DNA of 34,249 bases from Candidatus Micrarchaeota archaeon (GTDB lineage: Archaea > Micrarchaeota > Micrarchaeia > Micrarchaeales > Micrarchaeaceae): NCBI GenBank assembly GCA_028866575.1, contig JAGWHU010000010.1:1-34249 (forward strand), in the 5' to 3' direction. The notes beneath the pieces were generated by a model. It was not told where the DNA came from. It did not search any database and saw nothing but the letters and a program-made list of their open reading frames with translations. The translations under genes and the position numbers were made by a program. Shown in pieces: positions 23,323 through 31,105 of the stretch (position 1 is its first letter; the number at the start of each line of letters is the position of its first letter).

Positions 23323-24735
23323 ATGATCCCTGTCGTACCTATAATGATATTCATACCCTCAATAGCGATTTTGGCATTGCTGCTCTCCGATGACAGGCAT
23401 TCCAGCAGGATAATAGTGCTATCAACGCTGCTTAACTTACTAATAACAATCTTGATACTCGCATCATCTCTTGCTTCAGGCAGCGTAAACCTGTCGGAGC
23501 AGTACCCGTACATAGGCTCATTGGGCGTCTCTTTCGGCTTCAGGATAAACGCGATATCGCTGGCGCTGCTCATAATGTCCTCAGTGGTGCTTCTTGCAGC
23601 ATCGCTCTCCGGAAACCCCGAAAAAGAGCAAAACAGGGCATCATCCATGCTCATAGCACTGTTCCAGATTGCCTCCATAGGGCTTTTTTCGTCAGCGAAC
23701 CTGTTCATGTTCTTCATATTCTGGGACATAGGAGTAATAGCGATGTTCTTCATGATAAACCTTCTCGGATCGGCAAACAGGAAGGCAGCATCGATGAACT
23801 TCATCATATACGAGATTTTCGCAAGCTCGCTGCTGCTCCTGGGCATACTCCTGATATATTTCTACATGCCTGTCCACTCGCTTGACATCTCCTACATAAT
23901 GAGCAATGCAGCTAGCATGCCCCAAAACGTTCAGGTGATTATATTCGCCCTGCTTTTCGTTGCGTTCATGATAAACATGCCGCTCTTCCCTATGCATTTC
24001 TGGCTTCCCGACGCGCACACCGAGGCTTCCACCCAGGGCTCCATGCTGCTTTCCGGGATACTCACGAAGTTCGGCGGGTTCGGAATGCTGCTGCTGTTCT
24101 TGATGATGCCCATAGCGGCGAAGTACTCATTATACGTTGCCGCGCTTGCAACCGTATCGGTATTCTACTCCGTCCTCCTACTGATGTTCCAGACAGACAT
24201 AAAGCGCATAATAGCGTATTCCACGATAGTCGAGATGGGCATAATAATGGTGGGGATAAGCGCCCTCAACCCGCTAGGCACCTACGGGGCAACATACATG
24301 ATGCTTTCGCATGGGCTGGTGATAGCCCTTATGTTCCTTGTAATAGGAACGCTCAAGCATTCATTCGGGGAGAGGAGCATCTCCGCGCTGAAGGGCACGG
24401 TGACCGATGCTGCATCTACGACATATGCTTTCCTGGCGGGTACCTTGGCCATGATAGGGTTCCCGCTCACGGCTGGCTTCATAGCTGACATACTGCTGTT
24501 CCTGGGCTCGCTGCAGGCATTTGGAATATTCGGGATAGTGCCGCTGTTCGCTGTTATACTCATGGGCGGGTTCCTCTATTTCGTGCTTGGGAAGAGCATG
24601 CTTTCAACAAGGGAAAGCTCGAGGGCCGTCGAATTCGTTGCTACGAGGCAGAAAATAGGATATGCAATGCTCCTGTTCTTCATATTCCTGTACGGGATAG
24701 TGCCGTTCGCGCTGCTCGGCCTGGTAAAATTGTAG
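23323..24735 (+). CDS. nuoM: Complex I antiporter-like subunit NuoM
   Basis: This 470-residue, ~14-helix proton-pumping subunit contains LPDAHTEASTQGSMLLSGIL followed by the channel Lys (TKFGG), and FQTDIKRIIAYSTIVEMG, as in NuoM. The helix-5 position that is Glu in most family members (F-W-E) is Asp here: FFIFWDIGVIAMFF, Asp135. ATG 23323 is preferred over TTG 23299 because the latter lies inside nuoL and GTGATC stands three bases before 23323. The gene begins 4 bases after the nuoL stop. Confidence 0.92.
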   Translation: MIPVVPIMIFIPSIAILALLLSDDRHSSRIIVLSTLLNLLITILILASSLASGSVNLSEQYPYIGSLGVSFGFRINAISLALLIMSSVVLLAASLSGNPEKEQNRASSMLIALFQIASIGLFSSANLFMFFIFWDIGVIAMFFMINLLGSANRKAASMNFIIYEIFASSLLLLGILLIYFYMPVHSLDISYIMSNAASMPQNVQVIIFALLFVAFMINMPLFPMHFWLPDAHTEASTQGSMLLSGILTKFGGFGMLLLFLMMPIAAKYSLYVAALATVSVFYSVLLLMFQTDIKRIIAYSTIVEMGIIMVGISALNPLGTYGATYMMLSHGLVIALMFLVIGTLKHSFGERSISALKGTVTDAASTTYAFLAGTLAMIGFPLTAGFIADILLFLGSLQAFGIFGIVPLFAVILMGGFLYFVLGKSMLSTRESSRAVEFVATRQKIGYAMLLFFIFLYGIVPFALLGLVKL

Positions 24736-24745
24736 ATGATTGAAG

Positions 24746-26143
24746 ATGGACACACCACAATACCTGATATTTGCGATGTTTTTCTGCATCGGCGGGCTCA
24801 TAACTGTGGGCATAGCTGCCATACTCTCAAAAAAGCGAGTTGCGGCTTTCATGGCCAGCTCAGCGCTTCTTTCTGCCGTGGTTGTTTCAGCCGCATACCT
24901 TCTGGCAGCCAATTACGACGCGACGCTCTTCAATCTCGTGCACGTATATGTGCTGTCGTCGCTATTCATCATGATATTCTCGATATCAATCATGCTTGTG
25001 AACATGCTTGCTTATTCGAATTCAAGGGATTACCATGAGGTTTCCTTCCTTCTCGGCATTTCGTTCGCGGGGATGTTCATGGTTGCGACTGCGGTATCTA
25101 TACTCGCGATACTCATAGGGCTCGAGCTTCTTGCGATAGCAACTGCATTCATGATACTGCTTGAAGGCAGGCACAGGATTGAAGCTGCGGTTAAATTCTT
25201 CATACTGGGTTCGGTGTCAGTCGCTGTACTCGCGTTTGCGCTAGCGCTCCTCCTGCCGTACGATCCTGCGCTTGCACTCTCCGCAGCTCCGGCAAAAAGC
25301 ATCGTTGGAACGGGGATGATAATACTATCGATAGTCATGTTTGCAGCGGCATTCGGATTCGATGCCGCACTGTTCCCGTTCAACCTCTGGGTTCCGGACG
25401 TGTACGAAGGCTCGCCAGGATATGTAACATCCATGCTTGCCGGGATAAACAAGAAGGTTGCGTTCCTTGCCCTGATAGAGGTTTTCTTCCTTGTGTTCCT
25501 CGCATATAGGTCGACTTTCTCCACGATATTCACAGTGCTTGCGATTCTGACGATGTTCTTCGGCAACCTTGTGGCGCTGGCCCAGAAAAGCGTAAAAAGG
25601 CTTCTGGCATATTCCTCCATATCACAGGCTGGTTACATACTGGTCGGACTTGCAACGGTGACGCAGTACGGCCTGGAGGCAAGCATCTTCTACATAATAG
25701 CCCACGCCTTCATGATAATAGGGGCATTCGCGATAGTGATGTGGCTGGAATCCAACAACATAAAGACAATAGACGACTACACCGCCCTAGACTCCAGGAA
25801 CAGGTTCGCGGCAATTGCGCTTACAATCTTCATGCTCTCCATGGCCGGCATACCTCCCTTGATAGGGTTTGCAGGAAAGTTCCTCCTGTTCTCAAGCGCC
25901 ATAAGCGGCAACCTTGCGATCCTTGCCGCAATAGGGATAATAAACAGCTTCATATCGATCTACTACTATGCAAGGGTGATGAACGCCATGTATTCCAGGA
26001 AGGCGGAGAAGGCACTAGGGATGGAATTGTACGTTGCGGCAGTTGTTGTCATAGCCCTGGGCATAGTGATAGCGTTCGGGGCGTACCCGCAGCCGCTCAT
26101 CGCAATCGCCTCAAGGGCCGCCTCATCGCTCATCGGCATATAA
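24746..26143 (+). CDS. nuoN: Complex I antiporter-like subunit NuoN
   Basis: This 465-residue membrane subunit carries the channel Glu in ILIGLELLAIATAFMILLEG, the Lys block FPFNLWVPDVYEGSPGYVTS / MLAGINKKVAFLALIEV, and KRLLAYSSISQAGYILVG, all typical of NuoN. ATG 24746 has TGAT five bases upstream; TTG 24740 is in frame. The plus-strand frame starting at 24736 overlaps the nuoM end but is a shadow. NuoN closes the complex I run, and a small SemiSWEET-like gene follows after 35 bases. Confidence 0.92.
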   Translation: MDTPQYLIFAMFFCIGGLITVGIAAILSKKRVAAFMASSALLSAVVVSAAYLLAANYDATLFNLVHVYVLSSLFIMIFSISIMLVNMLAYSNSRDYHEVSFLLGISFAGMFMVATAVSILAILIGLELLAIATAFMILLEGRHRIEAAVKFFILGSVSVAVLAFALALLLPYDPALALSAAPAKSIVGTGMIILSIVMFAAAFGFDAALFPFNLWVPDVYEGSPGYVTSMLAGINKKVAFLALIEVFFLVFLAYRSTFSTIFTVLAILTMFFGNLVALAQKSVKRLLAYSSISQAGYILVGLATVTQYGLEASIFYIIAHAFMIIGAFAIVMWLESNNIKTIDDYTALDSRNRFAAIALTIFMLSMAGIPPLIGFAGKFLLFSSAISGNLAILAAIGIINSFISIYYYARVMNAMYSRKAEKALGMELYVAAVVVIALGIVIAFGAYPQPLIAIASRAASSLIGI

Positions 26144-26178
26144 TAATGGACAATGTCAAGTATAGGTGATGGTTTTCA

Positions 26179-26433
26179 ATGACAGGATTATTTGTCATAG
26201 GGATCATAGCAAGCATACTGGTGACTGTGGCTTACATACCCGAGGCGGTGAAGGCTATAAGGACGAGGGAGACAAGGGACCTGTCATCCTACTGGCTCAT
26301 AATAGCTAACGTCGGGTCGGCATTCTACCTGGTCTATGGCTTCATGCTGCACTCCATACCAATAATAATATCCAGCGCCGCAAGCGTACTGCTGATATCG
26401 ATACTTATAGTATGCAAAATAGAATTTCACTGA
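26179..26433 (+). CDS. SemiSWEET/PQ-loop family small membrane transporter
   Basis: This 84-residue protein forms a single three-helix bundle: helix 1 (FVIGIIASILVTVAYIPEAV) carries the PQ-loop-like YIPE motif followed by KAIRTRETRDLSSYWL, then helices 2 and 3. Half-size SWEET proteins of this kind dimerise to make a sugar or small-solute transporter. Pro is kept in the hinge, but the usual PQ is PE. The start at 26179 has a strong GGTGATGG upstream. It lies 35 bases after nuoN and is probably on the same mRNA. A role together with complex I is not implied by the family. Confidence 0.85.
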   Translation: MTGLFVIGIIASILVTVAYIPEAVKAIRTRETRDLSSYWLIIANVGSAFYLVYGFMLHSIPIIISSAASVLLISILIVCKIEFH

Positions 26434-26474
26434 GCTGCAAAACCCGTGCGTTTGCCGCGATGGGATTAGCAGCG

Positions 26475-27587
26475 CTATTTGGACAGCCCCCTAAGGAAGA
26501 ACCTCTTCAGCATGAGGCTCGGCCTGTCCATGTCGCCGTACTTGCTGAAGAATTCCTCGGCGCCCATTATCTTGAGGAACTTGAAGAAAGCCTCGAAGTT
26601 CGTGACCCTGAGGTTGGAATAGTAGTTGTGAAGGAATTTGTGCATCCTCAAATCAAGACCGTACCTCTTCCTCCACTCCTTGTCGTAAACGCTTAGCTTC
26701 GTGCCGGTCCTTATGTTGCTGTCTATGGTCTTTGCAAGTATCTTCGCGCTGGAGCACCCGAATATGATGCCCCCTCCTGTTGTTGCCTTCACCTGCCCTG
26801 CGGCGTCCCCTACAAGCACGACGTTGCCCTTTACCGTGGAGGACCTGCTTGTCAACGGTATTATGCTTGCGTATCCGTTGATCTTATCGGATCCCTCCAG
26901 CGAACTCCCGAGCATTCCGCTCTTCACGAACCTGGAGAATGCCGAGACGCTGTTTATCTTTGCCCTGTCGCTTATGCCTATGCCTATCTCGATCTTGTCC
27001 TTTGAATAAGGGCATGTCCAGCCGAAGAACCTGTATGCTATCTCGTTGGAGAAGAAGAGGCCCACCATGTTGCTGTCGTCTATCGTAGGGTTTGCATACT
27101 CGGCCTTGTACGTCAGTATGTATTCCTTTATTTCGGGGAATTTGAACGCAGATGCGACAGTTGATACCGCTCCGTCTGCCCCAACTATTATGTTTTTATC
27201 GTCGTCTGCAAGCTCATGAAGCTCGTTTCTCGTGAACTTCCTGCCAAGGTGCACCTTTGCCCCGGCCTTTTCGGCAGATTTCCTGCATATCTCCGCAAGC
27301 TCGCCCCTGTCCACGACGTAAGCCATTGTCCTGCCTGCATTTATCCTAAGTTGCTCCCTCCCTGCGTGGAGCGTGGCCCCGCTAAGCGTGTTGATTACAG
27401 CATGCTGCGGGTTGATCCCTATCCTTTCGAGGCCGTTCACGGAGAATATTCCCGAAGCCTTGGAGGAGCTGTCAGCAACCGAATTCTTCGAATCATACAC
27501 GTGGGTTCCTATTCCGTATAACGCGAGCTCCTTTGCCAGGGTGAGCCCTACAACCCCTGCGCCTATTATAGTTACTTCCCTGTCCAT
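26475..27587 (-). CDS. Geranylgeranyl reductase-family FAD-dependent oxidoreductase
   Basis: This 370-residue flavoprotein has an N-terminal Rossmann motif (VTIIGAGVVGLTLAKELALYG), the middle NIIVGADGAVSTVA motif of the PHBH/GGR superfamily, and the second FAD motif GNVVLVGDAAGQVKATTGGG, followed by a family-like C-terminus (YDKEWRKRYGLDLRMHKFLH). It probably reduces isoprenoid double bonds in lipids or quinones. It is a paralogue of the protein at 1473-2912, but shorter and closer to the classic GGR layout. ATG 27587 fits a leaderless transcript from the TATA element near 27616. It is divergent from the TBP gene. Confidence 0.8.
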   Translation of the reverse strand: MDREVTIIGAGVVGLTLAKELALYGIGTHVYDSKNSVADSSSKASGIFSVNGLERIGINPQHAVINTLSGATLHAGREQLRINAGRTMAYVVDRGELAEICRKSAEKAGAKVHLGRKFTRNELHELADDDKNIIVGADGAVSTVASAFKFPEIKEYILTYKAEYANPTIDDSNMVGLFFSNEIAYRFFGWTCPYSKDKIEIGIGISDRAKINSVSAFSRFVKSGMLGSSLEGSDKINGYASIIPLTSRSSTVKGNVVLVGDAAGQVKATTGGGIIFGCSSAKILAKTIDSNIRTGTKLSVYDKEWRKRYGLDLRMHKFLHNYYSNLRVTNFEAFFKFLKIMGAEEFFSKYGDMDRPSLMLKRFFLRGLSK

Positions 27588-27612
27588 GACAACAGCTAGG
27601 TTATTTGATTAG

Positions 27613-27620
27613 TATATAAA
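27613..27620. promoter_or_regulatory. TATA element between the divergent TBP and flavoprotein genes
   Basis: TATATAAA lies 23 bases from TBP ATG 27639 on one side and 29 bases from flavoprotein ATG 27587 on the other, so one element could serve leaderless transcripts in both directions. A second element, ATATAAAT at 27628-27635, would suit the alternative TBP start at ATG 27654. Confidence 0.5.
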
Positions 27621-27638
27621 GCTTTCCATATAAATATT

Positions 27639-27995
27639 ATGTGTATCACGGTGATGGTAACGGCTGCTAAAAACGCAAAAACGCATAAGGTTACAGGGCC
27701 AATAAAATCGCCTCCAATCAAAATACAAAACATAGTCGTAAGTGCCGATTTACACGCAACTATAGATCTGTACGCGCTCTCAAAGGAGGTGAAGGCCGTT
27801 GACTACGAGCCTGAGCAGTTTCCCGGGGCCATATTCAGGATACAGGAGCCGAAGGCAGTGATAATACTGTTCAAGAACGGAAAGATGATATGCACAGGGA
27901 CGAGCACAGAGGCAAACATAAAAAAGGTGCTTGAATATGCATCCAAGGTAATCTCCAAGTACGTCATATCCCTAAATTCTGATAAAAAGGAATAA
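27639..27995 (+). CDS. tbp: TATA-binding protein with a single TBP repeat
   Basis: This 118-residue protein has a conserved TBP repeat at about residues 27-108: IKIQNIVVSADLHATIDL, then DYEPEQFPGAIFRIQEPKA and ILFKNGKMICTGTS, then a helix. Both DNA-kinking Phe positions of the stirrup are present (Phe61, Phe78). Normal archaeal TBPs have two such repeats in ~180-200 residues. Here the second is missing: the TAA at 27993 is followed by an unrelated gene and no frame nearby encodes another repeat. A working protein would have to be a homodimer or pair with a half encoded elsewhere. ATG 27654 is an alternative start. I am sure of the family; general TBP function is inference. Confidence 0.88.
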   Translation: MCITVMVTAAKNAKTHKVTGPIKSPPIKIQNIVVSADLHATIDLYALSKEVKAVDYEPEQFPGAIFRIQEPKAVIILFKNGKMICTGTSTEANIKKVLEYASKVISKYVISLNSDKKE

Positions 27996-28025
27996 TCATT
28001 TTTGCGCTACAGGACGGGTGATATA

Positions 28026-28544
28026 ATGGTTACTGTAGTAAGGGACAAATCCTACGATTTAAAAAAGAAGGCGCTCGCATGCGATGACGCCGCTTTAGTC
28101 GCAAGGCTGGAGGCTGCAAGCAAGGCGAGGGAAAAGATAACCATATCGCTATTGACCTTGCGCGGCAAAGAGAAATCGATAGACGGGACGCTCCTTGGCG
28201 TAAACGCAAAGACTAACACGGTGAGGATAAGGAACAGCGAGGATTTTGATCTGGATCTGAGGTTCACAGGCATGGGCAAGGACATAGTAAGGATAACAAC
28301 TCTGGAGGGCAATGTGCTCTACGAGAACATCTCAAAACCCGTGGGGCTGAAACACATGCTGAGAAGCGGAGACACCCAGAACGACAAAACGCCTGAAAGA
28401 AAGGCGCGTGTTGAGGGCAGAAGTGAAAAGGAATCCTGCAACAATATTCAAGCCGATTCGGGTCGCACGATGTCATGGAATGCCTTCAGGGAGGAGGAGC
28501 TTGAAAACCACGGCGAAGAAAGGAAGACCGTCCATTTTCTATGA
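28026..28544 (+). CDS. Hypothetical protein downstream of TBP, 172 aa
   Basis: The first ~110 residues hold a helix (DDAALVARLEAASKAREK) and a beta-rich part (ITISLLTLRGKEKSIDGTLL, NAKTNTVRIRNSEDFDLDLR, IVRITTLEGNVLYEN) that could be an SH3/Sm-like small barrel; I cannot name the family. The last ~55 residues are charged and low in hydrophobics, probably disordered. ATG 28026 is chosen because GGTGAT lies about four bases upstream; an in-frame start at 28002 would precede that site. It follows TBP by 30 bases and is probably co-transcribed with it. The 3' end overlaps the minus-strand glycosyltransferase by 6 bp. Confidence 0.6.
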   Translation: MVTVVRDKSYDLKKKALACDDAALVARLEAASKAREKITISLLTLRGKEKSIDGTLLGVNAKTNTVRIRNSEDFDLDLRFTGMGKDIVRITTLEGNVLYENISKPVGLKHMLRSGDTQNDKTPERKARVEGRSEKESCNNIQADSGRTMSWNAFREEELENHGEERKTVHFL

Positions 28545-29678
28545 AACGGCTTTCTTGGTCTTGCGCAATTCCTTGTCGAATTCCTTGAAAAATCCCCTCC
28601 AGGAATAGTTCTTCACGACCCTTATCCTGCCGTTTTTGCCGAGCCCTTCAGCCAGCGAGGGGTTTTCAGCCAAGCGGACCATGGCGTTGCCCATGTCCTC
28701 AATGGAATTTACAAGGATGCCTGTTTTCCCGTCCTCTATCGTTTCTTTTATCCCGCCCTCGTTTACACCTATGACGGGCTTGGAGCTTGCCATTCCTTCG
28801 AGCGGGACAAGCCCGTAGTCCTCGTTTAGCGGGGGATACAAGACCGCAGTGCAGTCCGAATACAGCCCGTTGAGGCGCTTGTCGTCAGTTCCTGTTATGA
28901 TCTCCACATCTCCGACAGCGCTGCCAAGCGCCTTTATGTTCCTGTAGTAGCTCTCGTAGAACCTGTCGTTTGAGACCGGGCCTACTATTACCAGCCTGTA
29001 GCCCTTCATCCGCCTTTTGAAGAGGCTGAACGCCCTTATCGCGAAGTCCTGCCTCTTGTTCGGCGATATCCTCGAAGGGTAGAGGAAGTATTTCCCATCG
29101 CCCCCCTTCTTGTAGTTCTGGTAATCCACGCCTCCACCGAGCACCCTGGAGTCCTTCCTTCCGTAGTATTTTACCAGCCTCGACCTGGTGTTCTCACTGT
29201 TGGCGGTTATGAACTCTATTTTCTTCACCACCTTCTGGTCAAGCAACCTGACAAACCTCGCGCCGACAATGTGGACCGGCTTCTGGTGCCATTTTTTAAG
29301 CGACAGCCTGTACTTGTAGAGGTCGTAGATGTCCCTCAGCGGCGTGTGGCAGTACCATAATACGCGCTCGTTGTTATTCCTTATCCAATGGCTCGGCGCC
29401 ATGTGCGCATTTATCACGTCGTAATCATCCTTCACCCTGAAATTGTAGAAGGACATGCCGTAGCTGAGGCCCTGCAAAGCCCTTCCATATGGGAGAATGT
29501 GTGATAGGCCTTTCCTGCCTATAACCTCCACATCGAGATCCCTGAACCCCCCGTAAGTCCTTTCCGGATCGTATTCAGCTGTGTATATCTTCGCCTTGTA
29601 ATGCTCGGCTATCTTAAGGACAACCCTCTCGGCCCCGCCCATAAGCGTGAGGTTGGACTGGGCAATTATGAGCTTCAA
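28539..29678 (-). CDS. Glycosyltransferase family 4 (GT-B fold)
   Basis: This 379-residue protein begins MKLIIAQSNLTLMGGAERVV with the Gly-rich loop of the N-terminal Rossmann domain. The C-terminal domain has YPSRISPNKRQDFAIRAFSL, the sugar-nucleotide-binding EDYGLVPLEGMAS (E-x7-E) and KPVIGVNEGGIKETI. It should transfer a hexose from a nucleotide or lipid donor to a glycan, perhaps for the N-glycosylated surface proteins encoded nearby (inference). It has no membrane segment. GGTG lies six bases before ATG 29678, and a TATA box is at 29713-29722. It is divergent from SRP54. Confidence 0.88.
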   Translation of the reverse strand: MKLIIAQSNLTLMGGAERVVLKIAEHYKAKIYTAEYDPERTYGGFRDLDVEVIGRKGLSHILPYGRALQGLSYGMSFYNFRVKDDYDVINAHMAPSHWIRNNNERVLWYCHTPLRDIYDLYKYRLSLKKWHQKPVHIVGARFVRLLDQKVVKKIEFITANSENTRSRLVKYYGRKDSRVLGGGVDYQNYKKGGDGKYFLYPSRISPNKRQDFAIRAFSLFKRRMKGYRLVIVGPVSNDRFYESYYRNIKALGSAVGDVEIITGTDDKRLNGLYSDCTAVLYPPLNEDYGLVPLEGMASSKPVIGVNEGGIKETIEDGKTGILVNSIEDMGNAMVRLAENPSLAEGLGKNGRIRVVKNYSWRGFFKEFDKELRKTKKAVS

Positions 29679-29693
29679 TTCAGCACCTGCAAA

Positions 29694-29703
29694 CCATATA
29701 TAA
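29694..29703 (+). promoter_or_regulatory. TATA box for SRP54
   Basis: CATATATAAA-type element centred ~25 bases before ATG 29724, implying a leaderless mRNA. It lies between the glycosyltransferase start and that gene's own TATA box, so the two divergent promoters overlap. Confidence 0.5.
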
Positions 29704-29712
29704 ATGAGCCCA

Positions 29713-29722
29713 CAATATTATA
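29713..29722 (-). promoter_or_regulatory. TATA box for the glycosyltransferase gene
   Basis: TTTATAATAT on the minus strand predicts a start near 29692 and a ~14-base leader that contains GGTG before ATG 29678. It sits immediately against the SRP54 start codon. Confidence 0.45.
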
Positions 29723-29723
29723 A

Positions 29724-31031
29724 ATGATATCAATGGTGGATTTAGGGGAGGGCCTGAGAAAGGCCATAGCAAGGCTTACAAGGGCAACGATCATAGGCGC
29801 AAATACGATCAGGGAATTCAACAAGGAGCTGCAGAAAACCCTGCTGAGCGCGGACGTTGAGGTAAAACTGGTCCTACAGTTCACCAAGGAGATAGAGGAA
29901 AAGGCCCTGAAAAGCAAGCCTCCGGCAGGGCTTTCGCCCAAGGACTATATTACTAATATTGTGTACGAGGAGCTGGTAAAGCTTGTAGGGCAGTCCTACT
30001 CCCCGAGATTGGAGAAGCACAGGATACTACTCATGGGGCTTTACGGGTCCGGGAAGACTACAACCGCAGCAAAGCTGGCGAAGTACTACCAGGACAGGGG
30101 CCTGAGTTCGGCACTGATATGCTGCGACGTGACCAGGCCCGCGGCATACAGGCAGCTGGAAACGCTCGCGAAGCAGGCAAACATCGCGTTTTTCGGCATG
30201 GAAACAGAAAAGGACGCCGGGAAAATAGCAAAGCTGGGCATGGAGAAATTCAAGGACAAGCACGTGGTGATATGCGACACAAGCGGGAGGAACGCGCTTG
30301 ACGAGAACCTCATAAGGGAGCTGAAGGACATAGACGGCATCTTCAGCCCCGACGAGAAGGTGCTGGTGGTTAGCGCAGACGTCGGCCAGATAGCGGGCAA
30401 GCAGGCAAGGGAATTCGACAAGACCGTGAAGATATCAGGGGTAATACTCACGAAGATGGACGGCTCGGGAAAAGGCGGCGGAGCGTTGAGCGCGGCTAGC
30501 GCCGCAAGCGCAAGGGTCATGTTCATAGGTACCGGCGAAAAGCTCGCAAACATAGAGCCGTTTGATTCTAACAAGTTCATAGGCGGGCTATTGGGCATAC
30601 CTGATATAAAGTCCCTTGTGGAGCACGTGCAGAATGCGGTCAAGGAGGCCAACCTGAAACCCGAGGAGATGGAAGCCGAAGAGCTCAACTTCGATACCTT
30701 CTACTCACAGCTCAAGGCGATGGGCAGCATGGGCCCGCTCAAGAACATATTCGGGATGATGGGCGCCCCCGACGTGCCCAAGGAGATGGTCGAGCAGGGG
30801 GAGGAGAAACTCAAAAAATACAAGGTCATAATATCTTCCATGACAATCGAGGAAAGGAAAAACGAGAAGCTGCTGCACGACAAAAACAGGATAGGCAGGA
30901 TAGCAAGGGGCAGCGGCACTTCCGAAAAAGAGATCCACAGCCTGATATCCGAATTCAACAAGATGAAGAAAATATTCGATAACATGAAGAACGACAGGAA
31001 TTTCAGGAAAAAGTTCATGAAGTTTGCTTGA
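29724..31031 (+). CDS. srp54: Signal recognition particle GTPase SRP54 (Ffh)
   Basis: A complete 435-residue SRP subunit that binds signal peptides on ribosomes and docks at FtsY. It has the N domain (GEGLRKAIARLTRATIIG), the G domain with GLYGSGKTTTAAKLA, DVTRPAAYRQL, DTSGR (usually DTAGR) and TKMDGSGKGGGAL, and a Met-rich M domain with the 7S-RNA-binding motif RIARGSGTSEKEI near the end. The length is normal. ATG 29724 fits leaderless initiation; ATG 29733 (MVDLGEGLR) is the closer match to the usual family start. A hairpin 38 bases after the stop may end transcription. Confidence 0.95.
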   Translation: MISMVDLGEGLRKAIARLTRATIIGANTIREFNKELQKTLLSADVEVKLVLQFTKEIEEKALKSKPPAGLSPKDYITNIVYEELVKLVGQSYSPRLEKHRILLMGLYGSGKTTTAAKLAKYYQDRGLSSALICCDVTRPAAYRQLETLAKQANIAFFGMETEKDAGKIAKLGMEKFKDKHVVICDTSGRNALDENLIRELKDIDGIFSPDEKVLVVSADVGQIAGKQAREFDKTVKISGVILTKMDGSGKGGGALSAASAASARVMFIGTGEKLANIEPFDSNKFIGGLLGIPDIKSLVEHVQNAVKEANLKPEEMEAEELNFDTFYSQLKAMGSMGPLKNIFGMMGAPDVPKEMVEQGEEKLKKYKVIISSMTIEERKNEKLLHDKNRIGRIARGSGTSEKEIHSLISEFNKMKKIFDNMKNDRNFRKKFMKFA

Positions 31032-31068
31032 TGACGAGGAAAAATAGAAAAATCAGAAACAGAAAAGC

Positions 31069-31088
31069 GGAACGGCAACTGCCGTTCC
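31069..31088 (+). terminator. Hairpin after SRP54
   Basis: GGAACGGCA and TGCCGTTCC form perfect 9-base arms separated by two bases (an 8-bp stem with a 4-base loop in practice). Pyrimidine- and T-rich tracts follow to 31150. It is a plausible terminator for SRP54; a protein-binding palindrome is the alternative. Confidence 0.45.
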
Positions 31089-31105
31089 AAACTGGCCTTC
31101 TCTGT

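Noticed and set aside
26179-26433. SemiSWEET-like gene as an extra complex I subunit
   Set aside because: It follows nuoN closely, but the three-helix PQ-loop pattern identifies a transporter family unrelated to complex I.
27639-27995. Treating the short TBP as a pseudogene
   Set aside because: The repeat is intact with conserved stirrup residues, normal codon use, a promoter and an adjacent operon gene; there is no remnant of a second repeat.
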